The notes beneath the pieces were generated by a model, which saw nothing but the letters and a program-made list of their open reading frames with translations, ran no database searches and was not told the origin of the DNA. Shown piece by piece: positions 17,144-25,891 of a stretch of 64,000 bases of DNA. The DNA comes from Algiphilus sp. GTDB taxonomy: Bacteria; Pseudomonadota; Gammaproteobacteria; Nevskiales; Nevskiaceae. Made by a program: the position numbers and the translations under genes. The DNA lies in the NCBI RefSeq assembly GCF_023145115.1, contig NZ_JAGLEJ010000037.1, positions 131,952-195,951 of the forward strand. Reading direction: 5' to 3'. Every line of letters begins with the position of its first letter. The stretch's first letter is position 1.

Positions 17144-17902
17144 CTAGCCGGCGGTGCCGCCGTTGTCGACGGGCAGGGCCACGCCGTTGATGAAGCTCGC
17201 GGCATCCGAGGCCAGGAAGACGGCGGCGTCCGCCACCTCGCGCGGCTCGCCGAGCCGGCCCTGGCGGGGGATGATGACATCCGATACCGGGATGCCGTAG
17301 TCCTTCTCGTAGCGTTCGATGAAGCGATCGCCCATCTCGGTGCCGATGACCATCGGGCACAGCGCGTTGACGCGCACGCCGGCCTCCTTGAATTCCTGCG
17401 CCAGCGCCTTGGTCATCTGCACCACCGCGCCCTTGGACGCGCAGTACAGCGACAGCAGTGGCATGCCGATGATGCCGGCCGCCGATGCCAGGTTGATGAT
17501 GTTGCCCTTCGAGGCGGTCAGGTGCGGGGCGGCGTGCTTGCAGCCCAGGAACACGCCCTTGACGTTGATCGCCATGAGGTTGTCCCACTCCGCCTCGGTC
17601 AGATCGGTCACCGGCTTGATGATCTCGATGCCGGCGTTGTTGATCAGGCAGTCGATGCCGCCCATGTCCGCGGCCGCCTGCTCGACCATCGCCGCCACGT
17701 CCTGCTCGCGGGTGACGTCGGCGGTGTTGGCGTAGGCGGTGCCGCCCTTGTCCGCGATCTCCTTGACCACCTTGGCGGCGGCGTCGCCGCTGAGATCGCT
17801 GACCATGATGACGGCGCCCTGTGCGGCGAATGCCAGCGCCATTTCGCGGCCGAGTCCGGCCCCGGCACCCGTGATCAGGGTGCGCTTGCCCTTGAGCTGC
17901 AT
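17144..17902 (-). CDS. Short-chain dehydrogenase/reductase
   Basis: The 252-residue classical SDR has TGAGAGLG for NAD(P), NNAG, a serine in NLASAAG and the YCASK catalytic Tyr-Lys pair. The ATG follows GAGGAGAC. SDRs next to acetophenone-type carboxylases include (S)-1-phenylethanol dehydrogenase, which makes the ketone from a secondary alcohol; a similar alcohol-to-ketone step is inferred here. The gene is divergent from a second SDR, and a near-perfect palindromic operator lies between them (18005-18028). Confidence 0.85.
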   Translation of the reverse strand: MQLKGKRTLITGAGAGLGREMALAFAAQGAVIMVSDLSGDAAAKVVKEIADKGGTAYANTADVTREQDVAAMVEQAAADMGGIDCLINNAGIEIIKPVTDLTEAEWDNLMAINVKGVFLGCKHAAPHLTASKGNIINLASAAGIIGMPLLSLYCASKGAVVQMTKALAQEFKEAGVRVNALCPMVIGTEMGDRFIERYEKDYGIPVSDVIIPRQGRLGEPREVADAAVFLASDAASFINGVALPVDNGGTAG

Positions 17903-17975
17903 GGTGTCTCCTCGTTGTGTTCGTCGTTCGGGCCGGAGCCCCGCACTATCCATAGCGCGTCTCGTTCGCCGGAGC

Positions 17976-17995
17976 ACCACCCCACCGGGTAGCGT
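17976..17995. promoter_or_regulatory. GGGTAG-containing repeat element, copy 1
   Basis: A 20-base stretch of the form CACnACnCCAnnGGGTAG matches a stretch at 32167-32186 in 14 of 20 positions. Both lie in promoter gaps of the catabolic island, this one beside the palindromic operator between the two SDR genes. A shared binding site for the paired LuxR/MalT-like regulators is a guess. Confidence 0.3.
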
Positions 17996-18004
17996 TCGGT
18001 CAAA

Positions 18005-18028
18005 TTATAGGACAATATTGCCCTATAA
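18005..18028. promoter_or_regulatory. Palindromic operator between two SDR genes
   Basis: A 24-bp palindrome has arms TTATAGG and CCTATAA around the core CAATATTG, with a single mismatched pair. It is AT-rich in a very GC-rich region. It contains TAGGACAATAT (18008-18018), repeated exactly upstream of the nine-gene biotin-carboxylase operon (30402-30412). The TTxTAGGACAA half resembles the short symmetric sites bound by FCD-type GntR regulators, and such a regulator is encoded at 18893-19579. Confidence 0.65.
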
Positions 18029-18085
18029 AAGTGGAAGCACATTCACGGCCGCGCGGTGCGGCGGTCCGGACGAGGAGACGATGGC

Positions 18086-18868
18086 ATGACGCGACTGGCA
18101 GACAAGGTGGCAGTGATCACGGGCGCGAGCTCGGGCATCGGGCGGGCCTGCATGGTGCGGTTCGCGCGCGAGGGGGCCCGGGTGGTGGGCTGCTCGCGCA
18201 CCCAGTCCCGGCTCGACGAGGCGCTCGCCGAGGTCACGGCGGCCGGTGGCACCGGCATGGCAGTGGCCGCCGACGTCGGTACCGAGGACGGGGCGGCGCG
18301 GCTGATCGAGGCCGCCATCGCCGCCTACGGCCGCATCGACATCCTGGTGAATGCCGCCGGCGTGGGCTATTCGCTGAGCGCCACCAATCCCGGCGCCATG
18401 GGCGATATCGTCGAGGCGAGGCCCGAGCAGTGGCGCGAGGTCATGGGCATCGACCTCGATTCCTGTTATCTGACGTCGCGGCTGGCGGTTCCGCACATGC
18501 GGACCCAGGGTGGTGGTGCCATCGTCCACGTGTCGTCGATCCTGGGGCTCACCGGCCACCCCGATGCGCACGCCTATACCTCGGCCAAGGGGGCACTCAT
18601 CAATCTCACGCGCTCGATGTGCGCGGCCTATACCAAGGACGGCATCCGGACCAACTGCGTCGCGCCGGGCTTCATCGACACCCCCATGATCGCCAGTCAC
18701 ATCTCGGCCTTCGAGGACGAGGCGGTGGCGGACCGGCTGTGTCCGATGCACCGTGCCGGCACCCCGGAGGAGGTCGCCAACGGCTGCCTGTTCCTGGTGT
18801 CCGACGAGGCCAGCTACTGCAACGGCACAACGCTGGTGCTCGACGGCGGCAGCATGGCGCGGCTGTGA
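18086..18868 (+). CDS. Short-chain dehydrogenase/reductase
   Basis: The 260-residue classical SDR has TGASSGIG, NAAG, the serine in HVSSILG, YTSAK and a C-terminal LDGGSMARL. The start chosen is the ATG after GAGGAGACGATGGC; a longer in-frame reading upstream has no ribosome site and runs into the operator region. It is transcribed divergently from the SDR at 17144-17902 and is followed 24 bases later by the GntR regulator, probably in one unit. It may oxidise a secondary alcohol to the ketone substrate of one of the carboxylases, or act on a 3-hydroxyacyl intermediate. Confidence 0.85.
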   Translation: MTRLADKVAVITGASSGIGRACMVRFAREGARVVGCSRTQSRLDEALAEVTAAGGTGMAVAADVGTEDGAARLIEAAIAAYGRIDILVNAAGVGYSLSATNPGAMGDIVEARPEQWREVMGIDLDSCYLTSRLAVPHMRTQGGGAIVHVSSILGLTGHPDAHAYTSAKGALINLTRSMCAAYTKDGIRTNCVAPGFIDTPMIASHISAFEDEAVADRLCPMHRAGTPEEVANGCLFLVSDEASYCNGTTLVLDGGSMARL

Positions 18869-18892
18869 GCCGAATCGGGCGACAATCCGCGC

Positions 18893-19579
18893 ATGAGCTC
18901 GCGCACCGATAGCGGACCCCGCGGCAGTTCGCCGGACGGCGTCGTCGACGCCATCCTGCAGCGCATTGCCGCCGGCCGGCTGGTGCCGGGTCAGCGCCTG
19001 GTCGAGGCCGACCTGACGCGTCAGCTTCAGGTCAGTCGCGGCCCGGTGCGCGAGGCCTTCAAGCGGCTCGCTGCCGAGGGCATCATCACGCTGTCGCGGC
19101 ACCGGGGTGCCTGCGTGCGGGCATTCTCGCGCCAGGCGGTGGACGACGTGCTGCGCGTTACCGAGGCGCTCTCGGCGCTCGCGTCGCGGCTGGCGGCGCG
19201 GCGCATCGACGAGGGCGATCACCGCGCCCAGCTTGAGGAGGCCTTCCGCGTCCTCATGGCGTGCAGCGGCCAGACCGACTCGCAGGCCTACCAGGAGGCG
19301 CGCGGCCGCTTCTACGACACCCTCATCCGCATCAGCGGCAATCGCGAGATCCATCGCGTCATGCCGCGGACGCAGGTGGTGCTGCTGCGGCTGCAGTTCC
19401 AGGCCTATCTCAGCGGCGCGCAGCGCGAGGCCCATTTCGCGGACTACCGCGCGATGACCGAAGCGGTGCTCGCCGGCGACGCCGAGCGCGCCGAGCATGC
19501 CACGGCCGACCATATCCGCCGTCGGCGCGAGAACCTCACCCGGCTGCCGCGCGAGGCCTACGCCAGCGACGACGAATGA
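18893..19579 (+). CDS. GntR-family regulator, FCD subfamily
   Basis: The 228-residue protein has an N-terminal winged helix (about 15-75; LTRQLQVSRGPVREAFKRLA) and a helical FCD effector domain (about 85-220; RFYDTLIRISGN near the middle). FCD domains usually carry metal-binding histidines in FH and EH motifs. Here they read FY and DY, with only the late DHI histidine kept, so the metal site may be lost. FCD regulators are mostly ligand-released repressors of catabolic genes. It sits beside a TTATAGG palindrome that recurs upstream of the 19.6-30.3 kb operon, so it probably controls both units. Confidence 0.88.
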   Translation: MSSRTDSGPRGSSPDGVVDAILQRIAAGRLVPGQRLVEADLTRQLQVSRGPVREAFKRLAAEGIITLSRHRGACVRAFSRQAVDDVLRVTEALSALASRLAARRIDEGDHRAQLEEAFRVLMACSGQTDSQAYQEARGRFYDTLIRISGNREIHRVMPRTQVVLLRLQFQAYLSGAQREAHFADYRAMTEAVLAGDAERAEHATADHIRRRRENLTRLPREAYASDDE

Positions 19580-19585
19580 GCGCGG

Positions 19586-20764
19586 TCAGAGTCGCTCGAT
19601 GAGCGTGGCGTTGGCCATGCCGCCGGACTCGCACATGGTCTGCACGCCGAAGCGACCGTCGCAGGCTTCCAGCGCCGCCAGCAGGTTCGCGGTCAGGCGC
19701 ACGCCGGAGGCCCCCACCGGGTGCCCCAGCGCGATGGCGCCGCCGAGCACGTTGACCCGCTCCGGGTCCACGTTCATCGCGCGCTGCCAATCGAGGACCA
19801 CCGACGCGAAGGCTTCGTTGACCTCGAAGCGGTCGATCTGCCCGGCGTTCAGCCCGCCGCGCTCCAGCAGTCCGCGCGTGGCCGGGATGACGCCGGTGAG
19901 CATCATGATGGGATCGTCGCCGACGACGCGGAAGTGGGTCACCGCTGCGCGCGCGCGCAGGCCCATCCGCGCCGCGGTACCGGCCTCGGCGAGCAGGATG
20001 GCGCCGGCGCCGTCGCTGATCTGGCTGCTGTTGCCGGCCGTGACGCGCCAGTCGATCTCGGGAAAGCGCTGCGCCAGGCGGTCGTCGCGAAAGGCCGGTG
20101 AGAGCGCGCCCAGCCTGGCGGCATCGGTGTCGCGGCGCAGGCCCTCGTCGTGCGTCACGGTGCCGCCGCCGGCCGCGATCGGCAGCACCGCGTCGCGGAG
20201 CAGGCCGTCGTCCTCGGCGGCGGCGGCGCGCCGGTGCGAGCGCAGCGCATAGGCATCGAGCTGCTCGCGCGACAGCCCGCCGCGCGCCGCGATCCGCTCG
20301 GCGGCGATGCCCTGGTGCACCAGACCGCCCGGATAGCGCGCATGCACGCTCGGGCCGAGCGCGTCGCGGTCGAGCCGGTTGGCACGCGCCGGGACCCGGC
20401 TCATCATCTCCACGCCGCCGGCGATCACGATGTCGGCAGCGCCGGCGATGATGGCCTGCGCGCCGAAGTCCATCGCCTGCTGCGCCGAGCCGCACTTGCG
20501 GTCCAGGGTGACCGCCGGTACCGATTCCGGCAGGCCCGCCGCGAGCACGGCGTGGCGGCCGATGTTGCCGGCCTGCTCGCCGGCCTGGGTGACACAGCCG
20601 GTGATGACGTCGTCGATGCACGCCGGGTCGATCCGGTTGCGCGCCACCAGTGCCGCCAGCACCGCGGCGTAGAGATCCACCGGATGCATCGCGGCCAGCG
20701 CGCCGTCCGGGCGCCCGCGCCCGAAGGGCGTACGCAGCGCGTCGACGATGACCGCCCGTCGCAC
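19586..20764 (-). CDS. Acetyl-CoA acyltransferase (thiolase)
   Basis: The 392-residue thiolase II-type enzyme has its nucleophile at C91 in LDRKCGSAQQ, GHPVGASG near the C-terminus and a final CESGGMANAT block. That block reads CESGG where CxGGG is usual. It catalyses CoA-dependent cleavage of a 3-ketoacyl-CoA. It is the last gene of a nine-gene minus-strand operon and starts 4 bases after the carboxyltransferase stop. In the operon's inferred route it would cleave the CoA thioester of the carboxylated ketone. Confidence 0.9.
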   Translation of the reverse strand: MRRAVIVDALRTPFGRGRPDGALAAMHPVDLYAAVLAALVARNRIDPACIDDVITGCVTQAGEQAGNIGRHAVLAAGLPESVPAVTLDRKCGSAQQAMDFGAQAIIAGAADIVIAGGVEMMSRVPARANRLDRDALGPSVHARYPGGLVHQGIAAERIAARGGLSREQLDAYALRSHRRAAAAEDDGLLRDAVLPIAAGGGTVTHDEGLRRDTDAARLGALSPAFRDDRLAQRFPEIDWRVTAGNSSQISDGAGAILLAEAGTAARMGLRARAAVTHFRVVGDDPIMMLTGVIPATRGLLERGGLNAGQIDRFEVNEAFASVVLDWQRAMNVDPERVNVLGGAIALGHPVGASGVRLTANLLAALEACDGRFGVQTMCESGGMANATLIERL

Positions 20765-20768
20765 GGGA

Positions 20769-22232
20769 TCAGCCGCGCGCGCCGCGCAGCGTCAGCGACA
20801 GCGCTTCCGAACGCAGCTGCACGAGCGGCGTGCTGGCGGTGCGGATCAGGCGGGCGACTTCCTCCAGCGCCGCCGACGACATCAGCGGAAAGTCGCGCTT
20901 CACCGGGCCGGCCGCGCGCATGCGCTCGAGATCGGCCTGCGGCACCAGCGCGCGGAGGATCAGCTCGTCGTCGTCGTCGGTGCCATAGCGCCGCCGCAGC
21001 TCGGCGATGTCCGGCTGCTCGGGTGGCGCGCCCGCGACCGTCTTCGCGCGCGGAGTGCTCATGATGCGGTCGAGCACATCGGGATCGATGGGAGCCACCG
21101 GCTCGCCGTAGAAGCCGGCGGCGTACTGCACCACCTCGTCCGGCACGATGCGGTAGCGCTCGCCGTTGACGACATTGAGCACCGCCTGGGTGCCGACCAG
21201 CTGCGAGAACGGCGTTGCCATGCCGGGGTAGCCGAGCTCGCGGCGCACCGCCGCGGTCTCGCGCAGCACCGCGTCGAGCCGGTCGATCATGTCGTACTGG
21301 GTGAGCTGCGCCTTGAGCGTGCCCACCATGCCGCCCGGCACCTGGTGCTCGATGGAGAGCGCGTCGTATTCGCTGTGCTGGTGCACCGGGAAACCGGCGG
21401 CGCGGCCGACGCGTTCGAAGTGCTCGGCCACCGGCGGCAGCAGCGAGGTGTCGAGATCGTGGCTGTGGCCCAGCGTCTCGAGGTTCTTGACCATGATCTC
21501 GGTGGACGGCACCGAAGGGCCGTTGGCCATCGGCCGGCTGGCGGTGTGCAGGATCTCGACACCCAGGTCGATGGCGTCGAGATAGGCGCGCGCGGACATG
21601 CCGAGCAGGTTGTTGGAATGGAACTCGATGGGCTTGCCGCGCGCCTTCTCCCGGATCGCCGGAATCAGCGTCGCGAGCCGGTCGCGCTCGAGCACGCCGG
21701 CGGTGTCGTAGAGCAGCAGGGTATCGATGTCGTCGCAGGCCGAGAGCTTGTCCGCCTTGTCGGCGTAGTAGGCATCGGTGTGCACCGGGCTCAGCGTGAA
21801 CATGATGGCCCCCGCCACCTCGGAGCCGTATTCCTTGGCCACGCCGGCGAGGCGGTGCATCTTGTCGATGTTGAACAGCACGTCGTAGATCCAGAACGAG
21901 CGGCAGCCGTGCGCATTGAGCTGCCGCATCCAGGCATCCATGAGCGCGTCCGGCGTCACGCCGAAGGTCACCGAGGCGTTGGCGCGCATGCCGCCGCGGA
22001 TGCGGGTGCGCGGCATCGAGGCGGTGAGCAGATCGAGCCCCTCCCACGGGTTCTCGCGGCAGTGGCGGATGAGCACTTCGAACATCGACGACCCGGTGAG
22101 ATCGATGACGCGGAAGCCGCTGCGATCGAGCACCGGCGACACCGGCAGCGCCATCCCCGCCTGCATGCGCATGCCCCACAGGCTCTGCTGCCCGTCGCGC
22201 AGCGTCTCGTCCACGAACTGGATGTGTGCCAT
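20769..22232 (-). CDS. Carboxyltransferase subunit, pyruvate-carboxylase/OadA type, with altered metal site
   Basis: The 487-residue DRE-TIM barrel protein begins MAHIQFVDETLRDGQQS and has the C-terminal helical region of PycB/OadA proteins (VLNVVNGERYRIVPDEVVQY). It should transfer CO2 from carboxybiotin to an acceptor. The usual metal ligands are changed. The carbamylated lysine of the KDMAG motif is Tyr at about 175 (LLLYDTAG). The HxHD motif is HSNN (H205, N207). The active-site SMSGxTSQP loop reads SRPMANGPSVPS. This argues against pyruvate as substrate. The gene lies 4 bases after the biotin carboxylase gene, preceded by GAGGAGG. Confidence 0.85.
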   Translation of the reverse strand: MAHIQFVDETLRDGQQSLWGMRMQAGMALPVSPVLDRSGFRVIDLTGSSMFEVLIRHCRENPWEGLDLLTASMPRTRIRGGMRANASVTFGVTPDALMDAWMRQLNAHGCRSFWIYDVLFNIDKMHRLAGVAKEYGSEVAGAIMFTLSPVHTDAYYADKADKLSACDDIDTLLLYDTAGVLERDRLATLIPAIREKARGKPIEFHSNNLLGMSARAYLDAIDLGVEILHTASRPMANGPSVPSTEIMVKNLETLGHSHDLDTSLLPPVAEHFERVGRAAGFPVHQHSEYDALSIEHQVPGGMVGTLKAQLTQYDMIDRLDAVLRETAAVRRELGYPGMATPFSQLVGTQAVLNVVNGERYRIVPDEVVQYAAGFYGEPVAPIDPDVLDRIMSTPRAKTVAGAPPEQPDIAELRRRYGTDDDDELILRALVPQADLERMRAAGPVKRDFPLMSSAALEEVARLIRTASTPLVQLRSEALSLTLRGARG

Positions 22233-22236
22233 CGGC

Positions 22237-23610
22237 TCAGGCCTCCTCGGTGGCGCGGGCCGCTTCGGGCAGCAGGATCTGCTCCAGCCAGCGCGTGTGA
22301 ATGCGGTTGTCGGCAAAGTCGGGATGCGCCGCGATGCGGGCGTGCAGCGGCAGCGTGGTGGCGACGCCCTCGAGCCGGAAGTCGTCCAGCGCCGCGCGCA
22401 GACGCGCGACTGCCTCCCGCCGGTCGCGGCCGTGGACGACGAGCTTCCCGATCATGCTGTCGTAGAAGGGCGGCACCATGGCGCCGCCGCGGCAGTGCGT
22501 GTCCAGCCGGATGCCCGCTCCCGACGGCGGCGCCCAGGTGGTGATGCGCCCGGGCGCCGGCCGGAAGTCGGCGTCCGGATCCTCGGCGTTGATGCGCACC
22601 TCGATGGCGTGCCCGTCGATCGCGATATCGGACTGGCGCAGCGGCAGGATCTCGCCGCCGGCGATGCGCAGCTGGCAGGCGACCAGATCGCGGCCGGTGA
22701 CCATCTCGGTGACCGGATGCTCGACCTGGATGCGGGCGTTGACCTCGATGAAGTGGAAGTCCTGGCGCTCGACGTCGTAGAGGAACTCCACCGTGCCGGC
22801 GTTGCGGTAGCGCAGGCCGGCGGCGAGCTGGACCGCGGCCTCGTGCAGGCGCGCGCGCACGGCCTCCGGCATCACCGCGCACGGTGCCTCCTCGACCAGC
22901 TTCTGGTAGCGCCGCTGCACCGAGCAGTCGCGCTCGCCGAAGTGCAGCACGCCACCTTCGCCGTCGCCGAGGATCTGCACCTCGACGTGGCGCGCGGTCT
23001 CGATGAAGCGCTCCAGGTAGAGCGTGCCGTCGCCGAAGGCGGCCTGGGCTTCCTGGGCGGCGCGCTCGAAGCCGGTGCGGACCGCCGCGGCGTCGCGCGC
23101 CATCACCATGCCGCGGCCGCCGCCTCCGGCCGAGGCCTTCATCACCACCGGATAGCCCAGCGTCGCGGCCTCGCGCACGGCCGACTCCGCATCGGCGACA
23201 TGCGCCGAGCCGGGCACCAGCGGCACGCCGTTGCGCTGCGCGATGGCGCGCGCCGAGAGCTTGTCGCCCAGCTGTTCGATGGTCTCGGCGCGCGGCCCCA
23301 CGAAGACGATGCCGTTGTCCTCGCACAGCCTCGCCAGTCCGGCGCGTTCGGACAGGAAGCCGTAGCCGGGGTGCAGCGCGTCGCATCCCGTCGCCAGCGC
23401 GGCGTGCACCACCAGCTTCTCGTCGAGATAGCTGCGCGCCGCCGCCGCCGGGCCCAGCGTGACGCAGCGGTCGGCGAGCTCGGCCCCCAGGCTGTCGCGG
23501 TCGGCCGCCGAGCAGCCCAGCACCGTCTCGATGCCGAGGGCGCGCGCGGCGTGGATGATGCGCACCGCGATCTCGCCGCGATTGGCCACGAACAGGCGGC
23601 GAAGCGCCAT
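22237..23610 (-). CDS. Biotin carboxylase subunit
   Basis: The 457-residue ATP-grasp protein is full length for AccC/PycA. It starts MALRRLFVANRGEIAVRI and has the glycine-rich ATP loop KASAGGGGRGM, ERDCSVQRRYQKLVEEAP, and EVNARIQVEHPVTE containing the catalytic Arg and Glu. It carboxylates biotin on the carrier with ATP and bicarbonate. It is 2 bases downstream of the carrier gene. Together with the adjacent BCCP and carboxyltransferase it forms a complete biotin-dependent carboxylase. Confidence 0.93.
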   Translation of the reverse strand: MALRRLFVANRGEIAVRIIHAARALGIETVLGCSAADRDSLGAELADRCVTLGPAAAARSYLDEKLVVHAALATGCDALHPGYGFLSERAGLARLCEDNGIVFVGPRAETIEQLGDKLSARAIAQRNGVPLVPGSAHVADAESAVREAATLGYPVVMKASAGGGGRGMVMARDAAAVRTGFERAAQEAQAAFGDGTLYLERFIETARHVEVQILGDGEGGVLHFGERDCSVQRRYQKLVEEAPCAVMPEAVRARLHEAAVQLAAGLRYRNAGTVEFLYDVERQDFHFIEVNARIQVEHPVTEMVTGRDLVACQLRIAGGEILPLRQSDIAIDGHAIEVRINAEDPDADFRPAPGRITTWAPPSGAGIRLDTHCRGGAMVPPFYDSMIGKLVVHGRDRREAVARLRAALDDFRLEGVATTLPLHARIAAHPDFADNRIHTRWLEQILLPEAARATEEA

Positions 23611-23612
23611 GA

Positions 23613-24110
23613 TCAGTCCCCGGGCGCGATGTGGAAGAGTGCCTGGCCGTGCTCCACCATGTCGCCGTCCTCGACCAGCACGCGCTGCACCGTGCCGGCA
23701 ACCCCGGCGACCACCGGCGTGAACAGCTTCATCACCTCGATCAGGCACACCTCGGTGTCGGCCTCGACCCGCTGCCCGACCTCGACGTAGGGCGCTGCGC
23801 CCGGCTTGGGCGCGCGATAGAAGGTCCCGAGGTTGGGTGCGTGCACCACCGTGGCGTCGTCGGCGGCCGCCGGTTCCGGCCCGGGCGCCGGAGCTGCATC
23901 CGGCGTCGGCGGTGCGGCGGTCGTGGCCGGTGCGGCGGCCGGCGCCGCTGCCACCGCGGCGGTGCCGCCCGCCGTCTCCAGGCCGGGGGCACCGGCGTCG
24001 CGGTCGAGATGCAGCTCGGTATCGCCCACCCGCAGGTGCAGCGAGCGCCAGTCGGACTGTTCGAACAGCGTGAGCAGTGCGTGGATATCGGCCGGTTGCA
24101 ATCCGTTCAT
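23613..24110 (-). CDS. Biotin carboxyl carrier protein
   Basis: The 165-residue protein is built like AccB, with an N-terminal helical region, an Ala/Pro linker (about 45-85) and a biotinyl domain. The biotinylated lysine is expected at K128 in EVMKL, a variant of the usual AMKM. The ATG overlaps the stop of the preceding PPDK-like gene (ATGA), so the carboxylase is translationally coupled to the phosphotransfer protein. This carrier is probably dedicated to the neighbouring carboxyltransferase rather than to fatty acid synthesis. Confidence 0.9.
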   Translation of the reverse strand: MNGLQPADIHALLTLFEQSDWRSLHLRVGDTELHLDRDAGAPGLETAGGTAAVAAAPAAAPATTAAPPTPDAAPAPGPEPAAADDATVVHAPNLGTFYRAPKPGAAPYVEVGQRVEADTEVCLIEVMKLFTPVVAGVAGTVQRVLVEDGDMVEHGQALFHIAPGD

Positions 24111-25891
24111 GCGGTAGCGCTCTCGACGGGGGCGGATTCGGTGACGTGAATGGCCGCGAGCAGGGCCGGCAGGCGCGGCTCGGCGACGATGAAGGCGAGG
24201 CCCGCGCGCATGGCTGCCGCCACGCCGGCCTCGCTGGCGATGGCGCCGCCGCGGGCGCCGTCGAAGCGGTCGGCGAGACCCGCCAGCGCGGTCGCCACGG
24301 CGTCCGGGTCGGCGCCGCCCTCGATGCCGGCGAGGTCCGCGACGCGCGCCCCCGCCGGCACCTCGTGCGGCGCCAGCACGCGCAGCGGGCTGGCGGTGCG
24401 CGCCCAGGCCAGCAGCTCGGCGAGCGCGGCCTCGTCGTCCTCGTGCGGCACTTCCACCGACAGCGCGCCGTCGTAGACGCGACCGGCGCCGCCGTCGACG
24501 GTGACGGTGCGACCGGCGAGCTGTTCGCAGGCACCCGTGCCGCAGCCCACCACGCAGGGGACGCCGAGCGCGCGTCCCACCACGGCGGCGTGCGAGGTGC
24601 TGCCGCCGAGCTCGGTGACCACCGCGCGCGCGGCCAGCATGCCGTGCAGATCGTCGGGGCTGGTCGACGGGCGCGCCAGCACCACCGCCTCTCCGGCAGC
24701 CGCGCGGCGCTCGGCCTCGTCGCTGTCGGTGACGACGACGCCGCTGCCGACGCCGGGCGAGGCGGCCTCGCCGTGCAGCAGGGACGCGGCGTCGTCCGCC
24801 GCATTCGCCGTCAGCCGGGGGCTGAGCAGGGCATGCACCTGCGCCGGCGTGACCCGGCGCAGCGCTTCGGCGGTGTCGATGCGGCCCTCGTGGCAGAGGT
24901 CGACGGCGGTGCGTACGGCAGCCTGCGCCGAGCGCTTGGCGGCGCGCGACTGCAGCAGGAAGAGCCGGCCGCGCTCCACCGTGAACTCGATGTCCTGTAC
25001 ATCGCCGGCGGTCGCTTCCAGCGTCTCCGCGGCCTCGAGCAGCGCAGCGTGCACCGCCGGTGCCGAGGCCGCCAGCGCATCCAGCGACTGCGGCGTGTGA
25101 CTGCCCGAGACCACGTCCTCGCCCTGGGCGCAGGCGAGATACTCGCCGTAGGGTTCGGGTTCTCCGCTCAGCGGATTGCGCGAGAACAGCACGCCGGTGC
25201 CGCTGTCGGCACCCATGTTGCCGAACACCATGGCCTGCAGCGTCACCGCGGTGCCGAGGTCGTCGTCGATGCCGTGATGGCGCCGATAGCGCTGCGCGCG
25301 GCGCGAGCGCCAGGAGTCGAAGACCGCCCCCACCGCGCCCAGCAGCAGCGCCTCGGGGGTGCGCGGCACGGCTCCGGCGGCGGCATCGATGGCGGCCCGC
25401 CACTGCTCCGGGGTGCCGTCGGGATCGAGCGCGGGCGGTGTCGCCTTGAGCACCACGCGCGCATAGAGCTCGAGGAAGCGCCGGTGGGTGTCGCGCGCGA
25501 AGGCGGCGTCGCCGCAATCCGCGGCCAGCGCGGCCTCGGTGGTGTCGTCGATGCCCAGGTTGAGCACCGTGTCCATCATGCCGGGCATCGACACCGGGGC
25601 ACCCGAGCGCACCGACATCAGCAGCGGTCGCGGCCCGGCGCCGAAGCGGCGGCCGGTGGCCTGCTCCAGCCAGGCGACGCCGTCGCGGATCTCGTCGATC
25701 AGGCCCTCGGGCAGCGCGCCGTCGCGCAGATAGTCCCGGCAGGCGGCGGTGGTGATCACCACCGCCGGCGGCACCGGCAGACCCCGGGTCGCCATGTGGG
25801 CCAGCGACCATGCCTTGCCACCGACCACTGCCCGCGGCGGCAGCTCGCTGCCGTCGAGCCGGATCAGCCGGCGTTCGGCGGGCGCGCTCAC
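24107..25891 (-). CDS. PPDK-like nucleotide-binding plus phosphohistidine protein with degenerate C-terminus
   Basis: The 594-residue protein (GTG start after GAGGAGAC) has the PPDK/PEP synthase ATP-binding domain: VGGKAWSL at about 24-31 and SVRSGAPVSMPGMMDT at about 93-108. It also has the phosphohistidine domain GGSTSHAAVVGRALGVPC with the acceptor His at about 434. Only about 130 residues follow, where PPDK has a large PEP/pyruvate barrel, so the family's substrate domain is absent or vestigial. The start overlaps the preceding stop (GTGA) and its own stop overlaps the BCCP start. I infer that it makes a phosphohistidine from ATP and passes the phosphate to a substrate held by another subunit, as in phenylphosphate synthase. 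Confidence 0.82.
   Translation of the reverse strand: MSAPAERRLIRLDGSELPPRAVVGGKAWSLAHMATRGLPVPPAVVITTAACRDYLRDGALPEGLIDEIRDGVAWLEQATGRRFGAGPRPLLMSVRSGAPVSMPGMMDTVLNLGIDDTTEAALAADCGDAAFARDTHRRFLELYARVVLKATPPALDPDGTPEQWRAAIDAAAGAVPRTPEALLLGAVGAVFDSWRSRRAQRYRRHHGIDDDLGTAVTLQAMVFGNMGADSGTGVLFSRNPLSGEPEPYGEYLACAQGEDVVSGSHTPQSLDALAASAPAVHAALLEAAETLEATAGDVQDIEFTVERGRLFLLQSRAAKRSAQAAVRTAVDLCHEGRIDTAEALRRVTPAQVHALLSPRLTANAADDAASLLHGEAASPGVGSGVVVTDSDEAERRAAAGEAVVLARPSTSPDDLHGMLAARAVVTELGGSTSHAAVVGRALGVPCVVGCGTGACEQLAGRTVTVDGGAGRVYDGALSVEVPHEDDEAALAELLAWARTASPLRVLAPHEVPAGARVADLAGIEGGADPDAVATALAGLADRFDGARGGAIASEAGVAAAMRAGLAFIVAEPRLPALLAAIHVTESAPVESATA

Noticed and set aside
20769..24110. Ordinary two-subunit pyruvate carboxylase or acetyl-CoA carboxylase
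   Set aside because: The carboxyltransferase is the OadA type, not AccA/AccD, but its metal ligands and active-site loop are changed. The neighbours also point to ketone metabolism.
24107..25891. Complete pyruvate phosphate dikinase
   Set aside because: The ATP and phosphohistidine domains are clear, but the C-terminal about 300-residue PEP/pyruvate barrel is missing.
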